A stretch of 64,000 nt of DNA, from positions 3,494,126 through 3,558,125 of the forward strand of contig BSYO01000036.1 of assembly GCA_033239525.1 (NCBI GenBank), written 5' to 3'. Position numbers and translations under genes: made by a program. Below are positions 10,175 to 23,800 of this stretch, piece by piece (position 1 is the stretch's first letter; each line of letters opens with the position of its first letter). The DNA comes from Nepenthes gracilis. Lineage: Eukaryota; Streptophyta; Magnoliopsida; Caryophyllales; Nepenthaceae. The notes under the pieces are model-generated. The model saw only the letters and a program-made list of their open reading frames with translations. It was not told the DNA's origin and did not search any database.

Positions 10175-13100
10175 GAAACACTCATAAAATAGCAAGTATA
10201 AAGATCTAAACTTTTATACCTTTGCAAATTTTAGAAATCACGCAACGAATTCTCAATTTTTTATTTTTTTTATTATCAATCTTTTATTATCTTTCATTTC
10301 CTAAGAAAGTTATCTAACTGAAATGTTAGATGATATTTCGAATAACGAGTCTCATATCCTTTGATCTTTTATTAAATATTATTAAGTATCATATTTTTGA
10401 TCTTTTATTAAGTATCATCTGATCTTTTATTAAGTATTATAGTGTGTAAGATTTGGATTAAAATATTTAAAGGTCTCACCCAACTTTATTGAAATAATTA
10501 TCCATATCTAAATTATGCAAACAATTATTTAATATTTTATTAATATTAATGTCATGATTCTCTAATAAAAATACGAGTGGTGCAAAAAATATGAGACTAC
10601 TTAAGAATAGAAATGAAATCTGACTGTTTTTCAACCTCCACGTCCCCACCCAATACGGAAATTAAGTTTCTTGTGACGGTGACAACGAAGGGGGGAAGAA
10701 AACTTATCAATGGCTTTACTTCTGAAATACTTTTTGACTTTCATTGTTGAGAAACGGGTAGCTGAGATTTTTATATTTGATGAGGATAGAAGAAATGAAC
10801 CATCCCAACATAAAGGCCCACAGACTTAGCAATTGGCCCAAGAGATATTTGGCCCGCAGGTTTAAAGGCCGGTCAATGCTTTCGTTAATCAGGGCAGCGC
10901 CTGAACTAGTAGGATGGATCAAACTATCCACGGTCCATATTATTGTTCTTACGCATTGGAGATTGCCTATTTTAACTAGTCAGAGCCACGAATATTGTCC
11001 CAAATCACGATCTATCCGGAATGATAACTTCTAACTTAGCATGTCATCCTAAGATTCATCGCAGACTGCTACGTGCAGCATCTCCACTAGGAGGGAAGAA
11101 ATCTCCTTCGTCTAATCGTGATTGCCTAAATAAGCCCTAATAATCTTTGTGCTAGCCCACTAGATCTGCACGGGGCAGTTGGCGGGCAGCTTTTCTGCCC
11201 TAACAATGATGAGAAAGCCTGAAGACTGTAAGAAGCCATTGGGACAAACTCCAGAGACATGCACACATCAATATTCGCATACACAATCAAGCAAGCCCTC
11301 GAACGCCGCTTTCCAGAGCTCTCTCTCCCTCTTTGCCTGTCGAACCCATCGAGAATTTCTTCATAATTCTCGCCTCCACAACTCTATAGCCACTTTTCGT
11401 AAGTGTACCATCACAAAATCACTCTACGACAAGTGCAACCCTCAAATTAGATTCAAGCGACACCTTTTTTTGCATTGTTTCTCATATATTCCGACCTTAC
11501 ATCTTTTATATTTTAAGAAAGATTACTAATTTAAATATCGAATGATATACCAAGGAGCGAGTCCCGCCAATACTCTAACCCTTATTTTTGAGGTGTGGTA
11601 TGCAGAATCCAAACAAATAAGTACAGAAACAATGACCCATGCTAGTTTGACCAGGAAGACCAAACGGCACCCTAACCGTCAACGACTTGGATCCAGGATG
11701 TATTAATATTTATTTTATAATTTGGATTAAAAATTATGTTGATATATCATGTGTAAAAAAATCATGATTAAAATACAGTAAAAAATAAAATTTTTTAAGT
11801 AACTATAATAATCAAGATCATGCTTTTAATCAACAAACGAAAATAAAATATTTACAAAATAAATAAAATTAATGTAAAACATACTACTTATTTTTAAGAT
11901 AATATATTATCCGATCAAAATAATATCTGCATTGTACAAACTAAAATTATTAATAATTTGTGTTAAGTCTCGGTTGATAATTATTTTTTAGCACATTAAA
12001 AAATAAATACTTAAACTATTCTGTGTCTTTCTAAGGCACAAATTACCTCTATAAATTAATATTGGTTATCGTTGCATTTGAATTTACTTCCCCCACAATT
12101 AAATAGGCAAGCCTTTTGGGTTTCCACATTAAGTTAATCCATTAATTTTATTTATGATTAATATTAATTAGTTTTCATTTAATAATGTTTTAAATATGAT
12201 TATTATTTAACCTATAATTTTTTTCTTTTGAATAATAAATATGATACTATAACATGTGTGATCTATTAAATTTAATAATAAATTGATAGTATAAACATGT
12301 TAAATTTTAATTAACTAATTAAAAACTTTCAATTATAATTAATTTATTTTATTCCCTTAAATTAATTAGTTATTAATTAATTAATTAATACTAAAGATTA
12401 TAAATAACACCTAATAATATATCATGACTACCCAAATAAAGTAAATAAATATATATATATATATATATTCAAAGAATATTTTCAACTAGTTATCATATAA
12501 ATTTAATCATTTTATTGTCATATATTCCAAATAATTGAATGGTATAAAAAAAATCAACTCTTATTTAGTTTGTTCATTTACATATATGACATTTGAATAT
12601 GACCCATTAATTAGAAACTTCTTTCCAATTTGTAAACTATCTTGTCCAAAGATTTAATGAATCATTAATTCAACAAATCATATACAATAGTTATTTAAAT
12701 TATTTAAACTAATTTTTATCATTTAATTTTTAATGCTAATTGTTGTGTAACTATAAAAATTTCTCAATTAAAAAAGCCATAACAAGAATAGGAGAAAATG
12801 TACGAGAACGTGTTTTTTCTGGTAATGCTTTGTCGGATTTTGGTGTGTGTTGCGAACACAAGTTTGAAAGAAGAGTTCAATTTTGAAAGACAAGTCTAAT
12901 AGAAAGGAAAGCCCCTCAACTCTCATGCGGATGGTTTCTTAACGTGGGACTTACAACATGTGTGTGAATGAGTTGATTTTGATGGAAAAGGTTGATATTG
13001 TGAAGGATGACTTGATATGTTGGTGCAGATTTACAAGCCATTAACAACTGATATTTGTTAAGTGATATATCAAACTTTACCAATGTGAAATTGAAAAAAA

Positions 13101-13580
13101 AAAAAAAAACTAGCTAAGATTTAATCTATTATTTTCTTTATTTAAATTCATAAGAAAGTAACAAAAGTATAAAAATAGATAAATACATTAATAAATAATT
13201 TTTATGTTGAAAAATTCTTCTTAACTAAAATAAAAACAAAAGAACCTTATATTTAAAAATATCTCCACTAAATTTAAGATCTAATTATAAATAATTCATA
13301 AATAATTTAGTTATATAACACACTATAAGTATAAGATTTGATTACTATTAACTTTATATAAGTCAACTTGTTTATATCACACTATAAGAATGATGCTAGA
13401 TTATCAATAACCAAAAATACCTCGATTTTACAACCTCTCAGTTAAAGATTTGGCTACCAATAAGAGCAAACATCTTAGTCATACAACCCTCCACTTGAAC
13501 AACATGAGAGATAATAAATGTAATAGAATTAGGAACGAAAATAACCAATAATAAGTTTTATAACAAGTTTTAGAATAACT
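10175..13580. other. AT-rich intergenic region, no gene seen
   Basis: No exon-like frame is supported. A short TGATCTTTTATTAAGTAT-type repeat occurs three times around 10.36-10.45 kb, and an (AT)n microsatellite lies near 12450-12468. Short open frames here lack codon structure and often an ATG. Confidence 0.5.
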
Positions 13581-13655
13581 TAATCAATGTTGATGAAGAG
13601 TAGTGATATGTGCGTTAGTAGAGACCTTGGTGTGTGCTATAGTAGAAGCTCAATC

Positions 13656-13917
13656 TGCTACAGTAAGCCCGCGGTGATACTGCTACAGTTTGGTCGATGT
13701 GATAAAGAGCAGAATGATGCAAGAGGGGAGAAATCTGGAGTGGCAGGGAAGAAGGGAGTTCAGGCGAGGGAGTTCAGTTTGCTACAGTAAGCTCGTGGTG
13801 ATGCTGCTACAGTTCCGCCGAGGTGTAATGGACTAATGTGATAAAGAGCAGAACAATGCAAGAGGGGAGAAATCTGGAGTGGCAGGGAAGAGGGGAGTTC
13901 AGGCGAGGGAGCAGGGA
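13656..13917. repeat. Tandem duplication, period ~124 bp
   Basis: TGCTACAGTAAGC... starts at 13656 and again at 13780. Both units carry GATAAAGAGCAGAA, CAAGAGGGGAGAAATC and CAGGGAAG(A/G)(A/G)GGGAG. The second unit has a short extra piece (GGTGTAATGGACTAA). Each unit also holds the smaller doublet CTGCTACAGT. Confidence 0.8.
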
Positions 13918-14560
13918 GAGGGAGATTGATGCAAGCACGATTGGTGACTGCGACGTAAACAAAGAAGAAGACAAAGAGAGGGGAGATCAGTAGAGGAGAA
14001 ATAGAGGGAAGAGGGGAAACAGTCGAGAGAGAGGAGAATTGGTAATATATTCCTTACCCATTTGCTACCGCATACCAACATTATAAAGGGACGGGGAAGG
14101 AGAACAAAGCCCGTAGCCGGTACATGATAAAACAGAAAGCCCAATAAAATAAAATAATAAAATAATAAAATTCTAGAAAATGGCCTGTGGTTGGTGGATA
14201 GTAGTCGGCTGACGTGGTTAGAGGCTGATGTGGTAGCAACGTCCCCAAGATGAATCGTTGAGCCCGTAACAAGTAGAGTACAATTTGAACTCTGAGAGGA
14301 TTGGCAAATCATTCATCTTATTCTCTTACACATTTTCTCTCTCTGCGGCGCTCATAAGATTTAAAATGCTCTCTCCCAATCAACCCTAAAACCATAATAT
14401 CATATTTAAATTTTTCATGAGACACCCAAGCCAAACGAGGGGCGCCACGCTCAAGCGGCCATCACATGGCTCAACTGTATAGATTCGCTGAAATCCTTCC
14501 TAAAATCGCCGATCAAACTACTGTCTCATGAGTATCTGAGAAGAGTTTCGATCGGAAACC
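13918..14560 (-). other. Possible degraded LTR or leader, minus strand
   Basis: The region is CT/GA-rich with a minus-strand open frame of 137 codons that shows no family resemblance. TCTCTCTCTGCGGCGCTCATAAG at 14.34 kb resembles the similar stretch at 16.71 kb. It may be a repeat-derived promoter or leader; no coding call is made. Confidence 0.25.
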
Positions 14561-14905
14561 TTCAGCAATGTCACACTAGAACTTAGAAACATGTGCAATC
14601 GAAGCCAGAGTTACTAAAAAATTGATCTAAAAGTCAATTAACCACCACTCCGGCTGCTAAAGTCACTAAGGTTAAAATCACGTTAGTAAGCCTCAAATTC
14701 TACGCACAGGAATCAAATCTAAGCATCCAACAGAACCACGTATAAGTGCCGAAAATATATACATGACGAATCATAGAAAACAAATGTTCAGAGAATTTAC
14801 ATTTTTTTGTGAGCAATCAGGCGTTCGGAATGATTAGCCCCCCGTTTCCGATGGATGAAGGAATTTCAACCTGAGATGAGCGAATAAGCAAGGTAGTGCA
14901 ATTTT

Positions 14906-15460
14906 TCAGCAGACCGATTCTCTCTCATGATCCGCTGATCCTTCCGCGACGAAGCGAACAACTTTCTTAAACGCAAAATGCACGCAATTGGAGAACACGA
15001 TCCAACAGATGACCTCGTAAACAAAATCAAAAGCAGGATCCGCGGGATAAGCCGACGGATCGTCCCAATTGAAACTTCCAAATCCGTCAAAATTCCATCC
15101 TCTACCGCCGCCACCGCCAGACAGACCGTCGTCTCCTCCATTTCCATATCCATCGACAAATCCGTTGTCTTCGCTTCCATCGGAGGACGAAGACCGCCGC
15201 CTAGTACGACGACGTCTTTTGAGGAGAGTGCGACCAGCGATGCGGGAGGAGCTTGATCTGACGGGCGGAGGAGCTACTGCGTTAGTTGGACAGATACCCG
15301 CGGAGATCTGGAGAGCGGTGGAGGTGGAGGAGTAATGATCTGATGAAGAATCAGCGATGGAGAGAACGCTGGCAGCGGCAGCACGGTGGAGGCCTTTCAC
15401 GACCGCCGTTCCTTGAGCAGCGACTACGGTCAAAGTGTCGGCCATGAATGACACCTCCAC
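14906..15460 (-). CDS. Basic, glycine-rich protein of unknown function
   Basis: A 184-codon minus-strand frame with an ATG start; a second in-frame ATG at codon 6 (MADTLTVVAAQG) may be the real start because the following residues look more like a plant protein N-terminus. Visible in order: Ala/Val-rich N-terminus (about 11-35), Ser-rich stretch (36-50), Pro/Ser linker, a strong basic cluster KRRRRTRRR (81-89), an acidic/Ser patch, a Gly-rich stretch (102-122), a FNWDDPSAYPADPAFDFVYE block (130-149), then a hydrophobic helix (about 147-163) and a basic tail FKKVVRF. Codon use is much more GC-rich than the surroundings, supporting a real gene. No intron is needed. The basic cluster could be nuclear-targeting and the helix a single membrane segment, but neither is proved. 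It resembles uncharacterised plant proteins; I do not recognise a named family. Confidence 0.6.
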   Translation of the reverse strand: MEVSFMADTLTVVAAQGTAVVKGLHRAAAASVLSIADSSSDHYSSTSTALQISAGICPTNAVAPPPVRSSSSRIAGRTLLKRRRRTRRRSSSSDGSEDNGFVDGYGNGGDDGLSGGGGGRGWNFDGFGSFNWDDPSAYPADPAFDFVYEVICWIVFSNCVHFAFKKVVRFVAEGSADHERESVC

Positions 15461-16679
15461 GGCGAGTTTTCAGAAGGAAGAGGTGGCGGGGGAGGGAGGG
15501 CAAAGCAGGGGAATTTGTATTACTTGAGCCACGAGGATGAAAGAGCTTGCTCCCTAGAAGGTGAAACGACAACGGAGAACCGTCTGTATGGCATAAGTTT
15601 CGCGTTTTACTGGTTATGAGACGACGACGTTTTTGTTTGTAGAGAAAACGTGTCGACGGGAAACTCTTTAAAAAATAAAAATGGAAGAAAAGGAAAAATT
15701 GAAAAGTATTTTTTTTTTAAGTTGGAAAAATCATCAAGTAGGTGGACAAAGCACGGAACAAGAAATGAGGATATTTATCCTATTTTTTTAATAATATTAT
15801 TTATTAAAATTTAATAATTAAAATTTATAAAAAATAGTATAATTTTTAATTTTTATAATATTAATATTATTAAATATTAAAATTAATATTTGAAAATTTT
15901 TAATAAAATTAATTACTAAAAAATATTATTTAATATTTAAATTTCAGTTATTAAATTTTATTTTAAATATAATCTGCCAAATCACACGAGACGCGGGTGC
16001 TGCGCCTTGAAATCGGGGAGGGTTCAAATAGGCGGAGGGGGAATTCCTTCTATATGATTGGGAGTTACTAGATTTTAACAATTTAATGAGCTTTATTTTA
16101 TTTTATTTTTAAATAAGTTTTTATTTTTTTAAAAAATATTAAAGAAACAAAATATTAAATTATAAAAAATAATAATAATATCATTATAAAAATAATAATG
16201 ATGACTATTATTATGTTTTTAAAAAATTTTTATAATATTAGATTTTAACTATTAAATACTTAGAAAGAGTGCCCTTTGATGAGATTCGATCGTGATACTT
16301 ATAACTCGACATTTAAAATAAAAAATTTGAAATCTTGTCAAATTTTAATTATCAAATTTATGAGTACAAGAAATATAATAATACACAATATTTTTATTGT
16401 AAAAAATATTTTAAATTAAGAAAAAATTATAAAATAAAATTTAAAATAATTAGCTATAATAATAGTGTCGGTTATAAATAACTCAATCTGAAATTTTTTT
16501 ATTACAATTTTGATTAAAAAATGGTTGACTACATCGTTATCATTACACCTAATAACCTACAAGATAAAGTATGATGAAAAATAAAAATAACTAAATGAAA
16601 TACGCTCTAAAAATCTACTCTTAAATAACGTACCCGATCTTGGTAAAAAACGAAATTCAAATTGGATTTTAATCAGATA
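15461..16679. other. Upstream region of the minus-strand gene, then AT-rich spacer
   Basis: Bases 15461-15660 probably hold the minus-strand gene's 5'UTR and promoter; no clear TATA box was found. Beyond 15.66 kb the sequence is very AT-rich with no feature seen. Confidence 0.4.
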
Positions 16680-17100
16680 TTAAACATCTTCCTCTTATCT
16701 CTTTTTTTCTTTTCTCTCTTTGTGCGGCGCCCTTATATGAGAAAATAATTTCAAAATACCTAAAATCGCGTCAGCTGAAATTTTATATTGCTAACCAACC
16801 TTCAAGCACCAATCGAGTGCGCCTTAGGTGCAGGTACCACTGGAATTGGCACTCAAGCGCCCGTCGGACGCTCATAGAGCACAAGCACCATTGAAATTGG
16901 CACTCAACCGCTTGGTCTATAATCTGCCCATCTCAGCTAACCTTCGACTGACCTTCATGTGAATATCGTGCGATTTTTTAATAACTATTTATTTATTACG
17001 GCACTCATAAAGAAATGACCAAAATTTTAACACCTTTATTTACGCTAACCGGAGTCCCTTGAATATTCACACGACATCCACAAGGTGCAGCATCTCACCC
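16680..17100 (-). mobile_element. LTR-like promoter fragment
   Basis: The minus strand has CATATAAGGGCGCCGC followed by a GA-rich leader, the same layout as LTR A. Upstream of it lies a ~51-bp duplication containing ATTGGCACTCAA twice (about 16.84-16.91 kb). No coding remnants were found, so the assignment is tentative. Confidence 0.35.
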
Positions 17101-20100
17101 TCACAACTTAGGCCTTAAGATTTAAATCTAACCGTTGTGGGTGTTTTAATTTATTTTTTTAATATTTTTTTAACTTACTTAGAAAAATCAAGTCACATAC
17201 CATTAAATTTAAATTTAACAACATTGAAAGTAAAAGCGGCCCCTAATATGACCAGACACCAATATTTACTCTACCCATCCGTTGGCTTGAATTCAAATAA
17301 TCCTAGTCACATTTCTACCGCAGCTTAAAGAAGAAAGGAATCCATATTTGAAACCACGTCTAATATAATGACAACTCTTAAAAGGCAAAGGACAAGAATG
17401 AAAAATAGTCACGCAACTCTTAAGACCCAAACATCAAATGAGCAATCAAATGTCCCCAAATCAAAAGGATTTGATGGATGATCCGTAATGACAACCACAT
17501 CCAGACATTTAACCCTAGTGAGATGGTGGGGGCAACCAAATGTTAACAAAGGCTGCCTTCTAGCTCATTTACTTGTCTCATTAAAGAAAAGTAAATGAGC
17601 AAGAAAATCACCTAGGGTGCAAGGTTTCCTCCCAAGGGCTTGGCTGAAATGACAATTTGAATAGCGAAGTTACATAAAAGAAGGGATCAAGATGGTTTTC
17701 TACGTAAAAGAAATCAAGACAATTTTCATAATAAGTCTTTGAAAGGATAAATCTTGGGTTTGATCTTTCAACCTTTAATGCCTCGGTTGAGTAATTTCCT
17801 ACACAAATAGAGGCTTAAAAAAGTTTGACATCTCTTTCAATGGCAATTAAGATGAAGAAATAGATGAGATCAGAGGTAAATCATCCCTCTTCTTATAGAC
17901 CGTAAATTCGGTAAGAAATAACGTATTTCAAATGGCTAATACCTAGAATAAATTTAAAGATTATCTTCTATTACTACTCTGTTGAGGCACTATAAATAAA
18001 TGACATAACTAGATTGATAATAAAATTTGATGGGTCAGCTTTATTAGAAAGTTACGCCTTTTGCATAAAAACTAGCAATTAGACTGAAACCAAACATATA
18101 ACATTAAAGACCTAGAAAAAAAGAAGAGTTAGGGCATAAATGGACCTAATTAGTAAAAAAGCCCAACATTGGCCGAATGTTGTATGAGTCGATTATCGGT
18201 AAACTGAAGAGAACGGCTTATTGCAAACTGTTGCAATGTGTTGGTCAATTAATAATTCTTTCTACCAATAATCGCCTATTAACTACTAAAAACCGGTGTA
18301 GTTAGCCATGATTCTCAGGTCAAGACAAGAAAGTGGTTGGCAAGCAATTCATCGTTCAAGTTAGTAAAGAGAATCGCTTGGTTAAAGAATCACTCCTGAA
18401 AAACAAACTCTCATGAACTATCTTTGAGAAACTGCGTCTAGATTATACTATAAATAACAAATCCCTCTTTGGGCTAAGAGGAAGAGGCGAATAGAGAGAA
18501 AAAAAATAATTAAAATTTTTAAATTAAGTATTTCACTTCACTCTCAATATTTCATTGATATTTGAACTCCTATGCTCACTCAATCTTCCTTTTAATTATA
18601 GTAACTCAAAATTATTAAGTTAATGATATTAATTTGAATGTCGGATAATATTTTAAAAAATAAGTTTTATATCTTTCAAAATTTTTATATATAGTTATAA
18701 TGTGTACGATTTAGATTAGAGAATTTAAAAATTTAGATTGAATATATTTGAACTAAATCTAAATTTAATATACTTATCAAGTTAGTATTAAATATAAATT
18801 TGTAGAGTTGAAACCCATTTAGAGATGTTTATGTATCAATTATATATATATATTTGAAGAATATTTTAGATATTTTCTTAAATATCTATGCAACACTCTT
18901 GAATTACATAATACCTATTTATGCATTTGTATAATTAGAACATATTAAAACAAATAAATAAATAAACCCAGTATCATTAACAAAATATAAAAGAAATAAA
19001 AAGGATAATGTTATAACACCATTATATTATTTTTAATTTTTTGTAAGTGTCTACCTACTTTCACTACCCGTCTTCTATTTGTTTTTGATACATTTCTAGA
19101 ATCGGGTTATTATATGAATTAGGAAGTCACCTGATCTTTTATGACGGGTCGAATTAAAGTGGGGGTAATCTCAATTTCTACTATCCAGAATTTTTGCACA
19201 ATATAATAAACAAATAAGAGGTCAAAGGATTAGTGAGACTCGTTCATCGATATATCCTTCAATATTTAAATCAGTAATTTTTCAACGATGGTGAAAAACA
19301 TGAAGGATGTCAAGGATGCTAATGCACGAGTGAGGGAATTGAACATTGGTTGGAGGATGGTGCTCTGGATAGTGCGCTCATCAGGGAGCGGTGTTCTGAG
19401 GGATGCACTCAGTAGAGAGTGGCTCACAATGGATATGCTTAAAGATAAATGACTTTGGGAATCCTTAGGGTGAGTGGACACCGGGGGGCTATGGGACCCC
19501 TCGATCAGATGTAACTTGGTTGCTTTAAGACTCAATCACTTGGAGTGATTTCTTGGTTGCTCTTCCTCTTCTATTCTTTTTTTTATTAAGATGAAAGGAT
19601 ATTTATAGTATTTGGAGTCGATTTAGTCTTCATTGGGCCATATAATTGGTAATAGTTGTTTGTGCAAATCCGCTAAGCTATCTTGAGGATTGCGGGGACT
19701 GGTTATTACAACCGTGACTGGTTGAGTAAATTTCTTTTTTTTTTCGATAGGATTTTGAAAGCTTCCGTTATAGCAGTTGCTTTTAAAGGAGATTCATTGA
19801 ACTGTTATTACTGTTTTGGGGGTGATCATACAATCGTGGTCATCGTTTTGGGAATATTCGCCAAGCTATACATACTGCTTTGTACAAGCTATCGACCACT
19901 GAGTTAAAGGGTTTTGCCACAAGTTTTAATCCTAATTATTCGTTTCCTATTGGATGAACTCGGGTTAATCTAATGGGACCAACTAGCTGGCTGCTTTGAT
20001 CTTGGGCTCGAGAAGACATACCACGGGGCAGCTGCCTCTTGGGTTCTTCCCTTTTTATGGGCTCATTTTTTAGACGGATCCTGGTCGTACTCATCGGATT

Positions 20101-20380
20101 TTATTTTATTTGCTCCGCTCTATTTTATTAAATTATTAATAAAAGATAAATCGTGATACATTTACATTTATTCTAAAAATTATTGGTTATTATTAATTTA
20201 ATAATTAGGATTATATGGTATAAATTTTTTTAATAATTATTTTAAATTTTATTTTATATATTTTACATTGTATAATTTTATTAATTGAGATAATAATATA
20301 GCATATCATGAGATTAAAACAAAAAAGGTTGGCTGCTATGAATAAGTACGAAAATTAAATAGAAAATAAATGTGAACAAT
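17101..20380. other. Intergenic, probably old repeats
   Basis: No supported gene. A TATA-like ACTATAAATA followed by a GAGA leader at about 18.45-18.51 kb hints at another decayed LTR. Open frames at 19.27-19.54 and 19.68-19.91 kb show no family match. Bases 20.15-20.38 kb are AT-rich upstream sequence of the PLD-zeta gene. Confidence 0.4.
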
Positions 20381-20611
20381 CGAACTTTCCAGTTCTGACG
20401 CAGTTGCGGCCTTGTTTGTGGGTCAGCGAAGAAGGTCACGAACATTGGAAAGCCAATTCTCTCTCAAATAACTAGTGCTTTGTGGCGTCTTGTACATTTC
20501 AACTCGATAATCGGATCTCAAACTGTGGAAACCTTATTCATTTTCTACAATCAAGTATTTTTAGTTCGAGATTTATTAAAGAATCCAATCAAGATTCTGC
20601 CAGCAGTTTGA

Positions 20612-20845
20612 ATGGAGTCGGAGAAGTTAATCTCTATCGACGTTCCCCGTTACTTGCAAATGGAATCGGAGCCATTGTCAACGCATACGATGTCTTCCTT
20701 CTTCTCCTTCAATCAAACCGGAACCGAGTCGACTCGGATCTTCGACGAGTTGCCTAGAGCGGAAATTGTCCAAGTATCGAGGCCAGATCCCAGTGATATC
20801 AGCCCCATGCTCTTATCTTATACGATTGAATTGCAATACAAAGAG
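20612..20845 (+). CDS. PLDZETA: PLD-zeta exon 1
   Basis: 78 codons from the ATG to ...YKE, donor GTAGTA, phase 0. It encodes the N-terminus and the beginning of the PX domain ([23 protein letters not shown]). Upstream 20.38-20.61 kb has no ATG and is the probable 5'UTR. Confidence 0.95.
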
Positions 20846-23800
20846 GTAGTACTTCAATTACGCGATTAACTGATATTGCTTTTTCGGTTATTGAATTTTT
20901 CGATTACAGAGTGATGCCTGAGCTGAGATTAGGTAATATCATTCTACGTGTTTGATTGAGTATATTGGTTATGTGTTAGTGTGAATATTCTGTATTGAGT
21001 TATTATTTATTTGGCACTTGAATTGCTATAGTTCCCTGACTTGTGGTTGCTGGGATTACCAATGAAGTGTATCGTAGTTCGGCATGGTGTTGATTAGTAT
21101 AATTCCATCTAAATTTAGGAACAGACTTTCTAATTAGTGCGACATGGGCCTTGGTGTAGATTAAATTTCAAGAAACGGGAATGGATATGTGGCATCCATG
21201 TAGCAAGCACCCTCTTAAGTTAATTCCTTCTTTACTGTAATAACCATTTTGCCATTATATTCATGTGAATTTTGGCGTGCTTGCTTGGTGACCATGATTT
21301 TCAGTTGAAGGGAGGTTGTTTCCGCTGGGAATTTTTCTTGGGAGATCTTGTAACCCAGTTTTGTTGTTAGCTAAAGGAAGATATAGTGTTGAGAACAGCA
21401 TTCTGATTTGGATAATCCTTTCTAACCGGGCATTCACTCCTTTTTAGTAGCATGTGTTTCACGTGCACACGCACCTACATAAAAATGATGTTGATTGGGT
21501 GGAAAATGGACTATACTTCCTTTGCTCGCTCTACATTTTTTCTGTAGTCCTAGTATAAAAGCCTATGAACCTTCTGAAGATCTTCTATGCATATTCCTTC
21601 CAGTAAATGTTCTCTCTGGGGACTTGAATGCTCAATTAAATAGAAAGAGAAAAGTTTTGGTGAATCTTCCAGTTCATTTGAAGGACACAATGGAACAAAA
21701 CATGTTTGTTTTTATATCAGATCAAATAAGCTGCTGCTTTGGCATTATTTTTGTTTGAAGTCATTCGTTTTCTTGGAAATTAGAAGCATGCCATATCAAA
21801 TAAGAAAATGGATTGTCATAATGTGGCCTGGTATACAAGCATTCTCTCATTGTGTGCATTGTGAGATACACCCTTAACCTTGCATTGAGGGAATTTTGTT
21901 TCCGTAATTTGAATGTGTGACCCTAAGTCCACAATGGAATAATCTTACAATTGTGCTAAGGCTCACCTCTAAGGAAGGAGTTTCTCCCTATGGAAAGAAA
22001 AAACGGAGGGGTACATAAACTAAGAGACAGGCCACATTGGGGTTATTTATGTCCTTTCATTTGTTCTTATCATGTGTAGATTTGATTCACCACCTGGTGT
22101 CTGAAAAAAATGAATCTTTTTAATTCTGAACTGTAAATGTAATTGGCATTTCAAAACATCAATCCTGCAACGATTCCAACCTATCATTTCAACAGATGCT
22201 ATATATCATTAGGGGTACTTAAAGCCTATTTTTGAATGATCTAGTAGCTGTTTCTTGTTCAACTTATAAGACTGTGTCAGTGTAGTATCCTAATCTTCTC
22301 CCAAACTAATAACAAACTGAGAAAAGGAAAAGGAGAAAGAAGAAATAAGGAGTGTGCTTAATTTTGAGAATGCCTCTGTTACTTGTTTCATTCATATATT
22401 CTGGTGTTGCTCTACTTCATAGAAATATAAACTAACACCCAAGTATAGTGATATTATTGATTTTTTTTTTCTGCTAGTTCAAGTGGCTATTACAGAAGAA
22501 AGCTTCAGATGTTTTGTATTTGCACTTTGCATTAAAGAAGCGTGTGATTATTGAGGAAATTTATGAGAAGCAGGAGCAGGTGGGTCTAAATGCTTTCCCT
22601 GTCTGTCAATATATAAAATTTGTTTTCGAGATTCTAGTTGACAATAAATTTCTTTTCATTCCTGCTAAACCATATTTCATTGTTCATATGGAGAGCTGTG
22701 GGTATTGATTTTTTGGGACTTATATTAAAGGTTAAAGAATGGCTTCAAAACCTTGGAATAGTAGATCAACCGGTTGTTCTGCCTGAAGATGAAGAAGCTG
22801 AAGATGAAACTGCTCCTTTAAATCCTGATGGAAGTACTAAAAACAGGTTCTTGTTACCCCTTATCTCTTGTTAATAAATGCTGATTGGGAAACACATAAT
22901 TTCACGTTATAAGCATCTATAATGTTAATGGTGCGTTTTTGTTCAGAGATGTTCCATCAAGTGCTGCTCTGCCAGTTATTCGGCCAGCCCTTGGTAGGCA
23001 GCATTCTATTTCAGATAGAGCAAAGGTGGCTATGCAAGGGTATTTGAATCACTTCTTAGGAAACCTGGATATTGTGAACTCTAGAGAGGTATTCTATGAA
23101 TCCACGTCAGCTAATAATGCTTAAAATCTTCTTATTGGATTAAAAATTGTTGGTAGGAACTGGGATTTAATAATATGTAGTTATGTACTTAGTCCTTGCT
23201 TGTCCTTCCATTAAAGTTTGCATTCTTTATGACTTTTTGATAGCTCCTTTATATGTTGGAACAAGGGCTTGTGTCAGATTCAGATAACTTGGAGGCAACA
23301 AATTTTGGTGGAAATTTTGGCAAATTTACCTTTTACGTGGAATTTATTTATGCAACTGTTTTTTCTTTATTCCCGAACTCTTGAACAGTACCAGCATTTT
23401 TTGGCCCATTTCTTTAGCTAAAGACTTAAAGCATTGTCAGTCTTAATTTTAACCCTTTTTGAAGTTCAACTTTCAATGACTTTACTTATAAGAGGATTAA
23501 CAAGTGATGTTTGCTACAGGTTTGTAAATTTCTGGAGGTCTCTAAGTTATCATTTTCACCAGAGTATGGCCCCAAGCTTAAAGAATATTACGTAATGGTG
23601 AAGCATCTGCCAAAAATACTCAGAGATGATGATCATGCAAAATGTTGCCCGTGCAATTTGTTTAGTTGGTTTAATGACAATTGGCAAAAGGTTGGGGAAT
23701 CCTATGTTTGTGAAATGTTGATCATAGGAAGTCTGTCTTCAGACACAGCTTGTTAGTCTTCAACTTTTGTTGAAACTTTCCTTCTGTGTTACATTCTGCA

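Noticed and set aside
11179..11529. 116-codon plus-strand frame
   Set aside because: Non-ATG start, no domain, no codon bias.
13899..14312. 137-codon minus-strand frame with hydrophobic stretch
   Set aside because: No family resemblance, irregular composition, and overlap with a tandem duplication and repeat-like leader.
19266..19535. 89-codon minus-strand frame
   Set aside because: Starts with TTG and shows no recognisable domain; likely repeat-derived.
20482..20757. 91-codon frame overlapping the PLD-zeta start, a possible upstream ORF
   Set aside because: It begins with GTG, not ATG; no ATG occurs in the likely leader before 20612.
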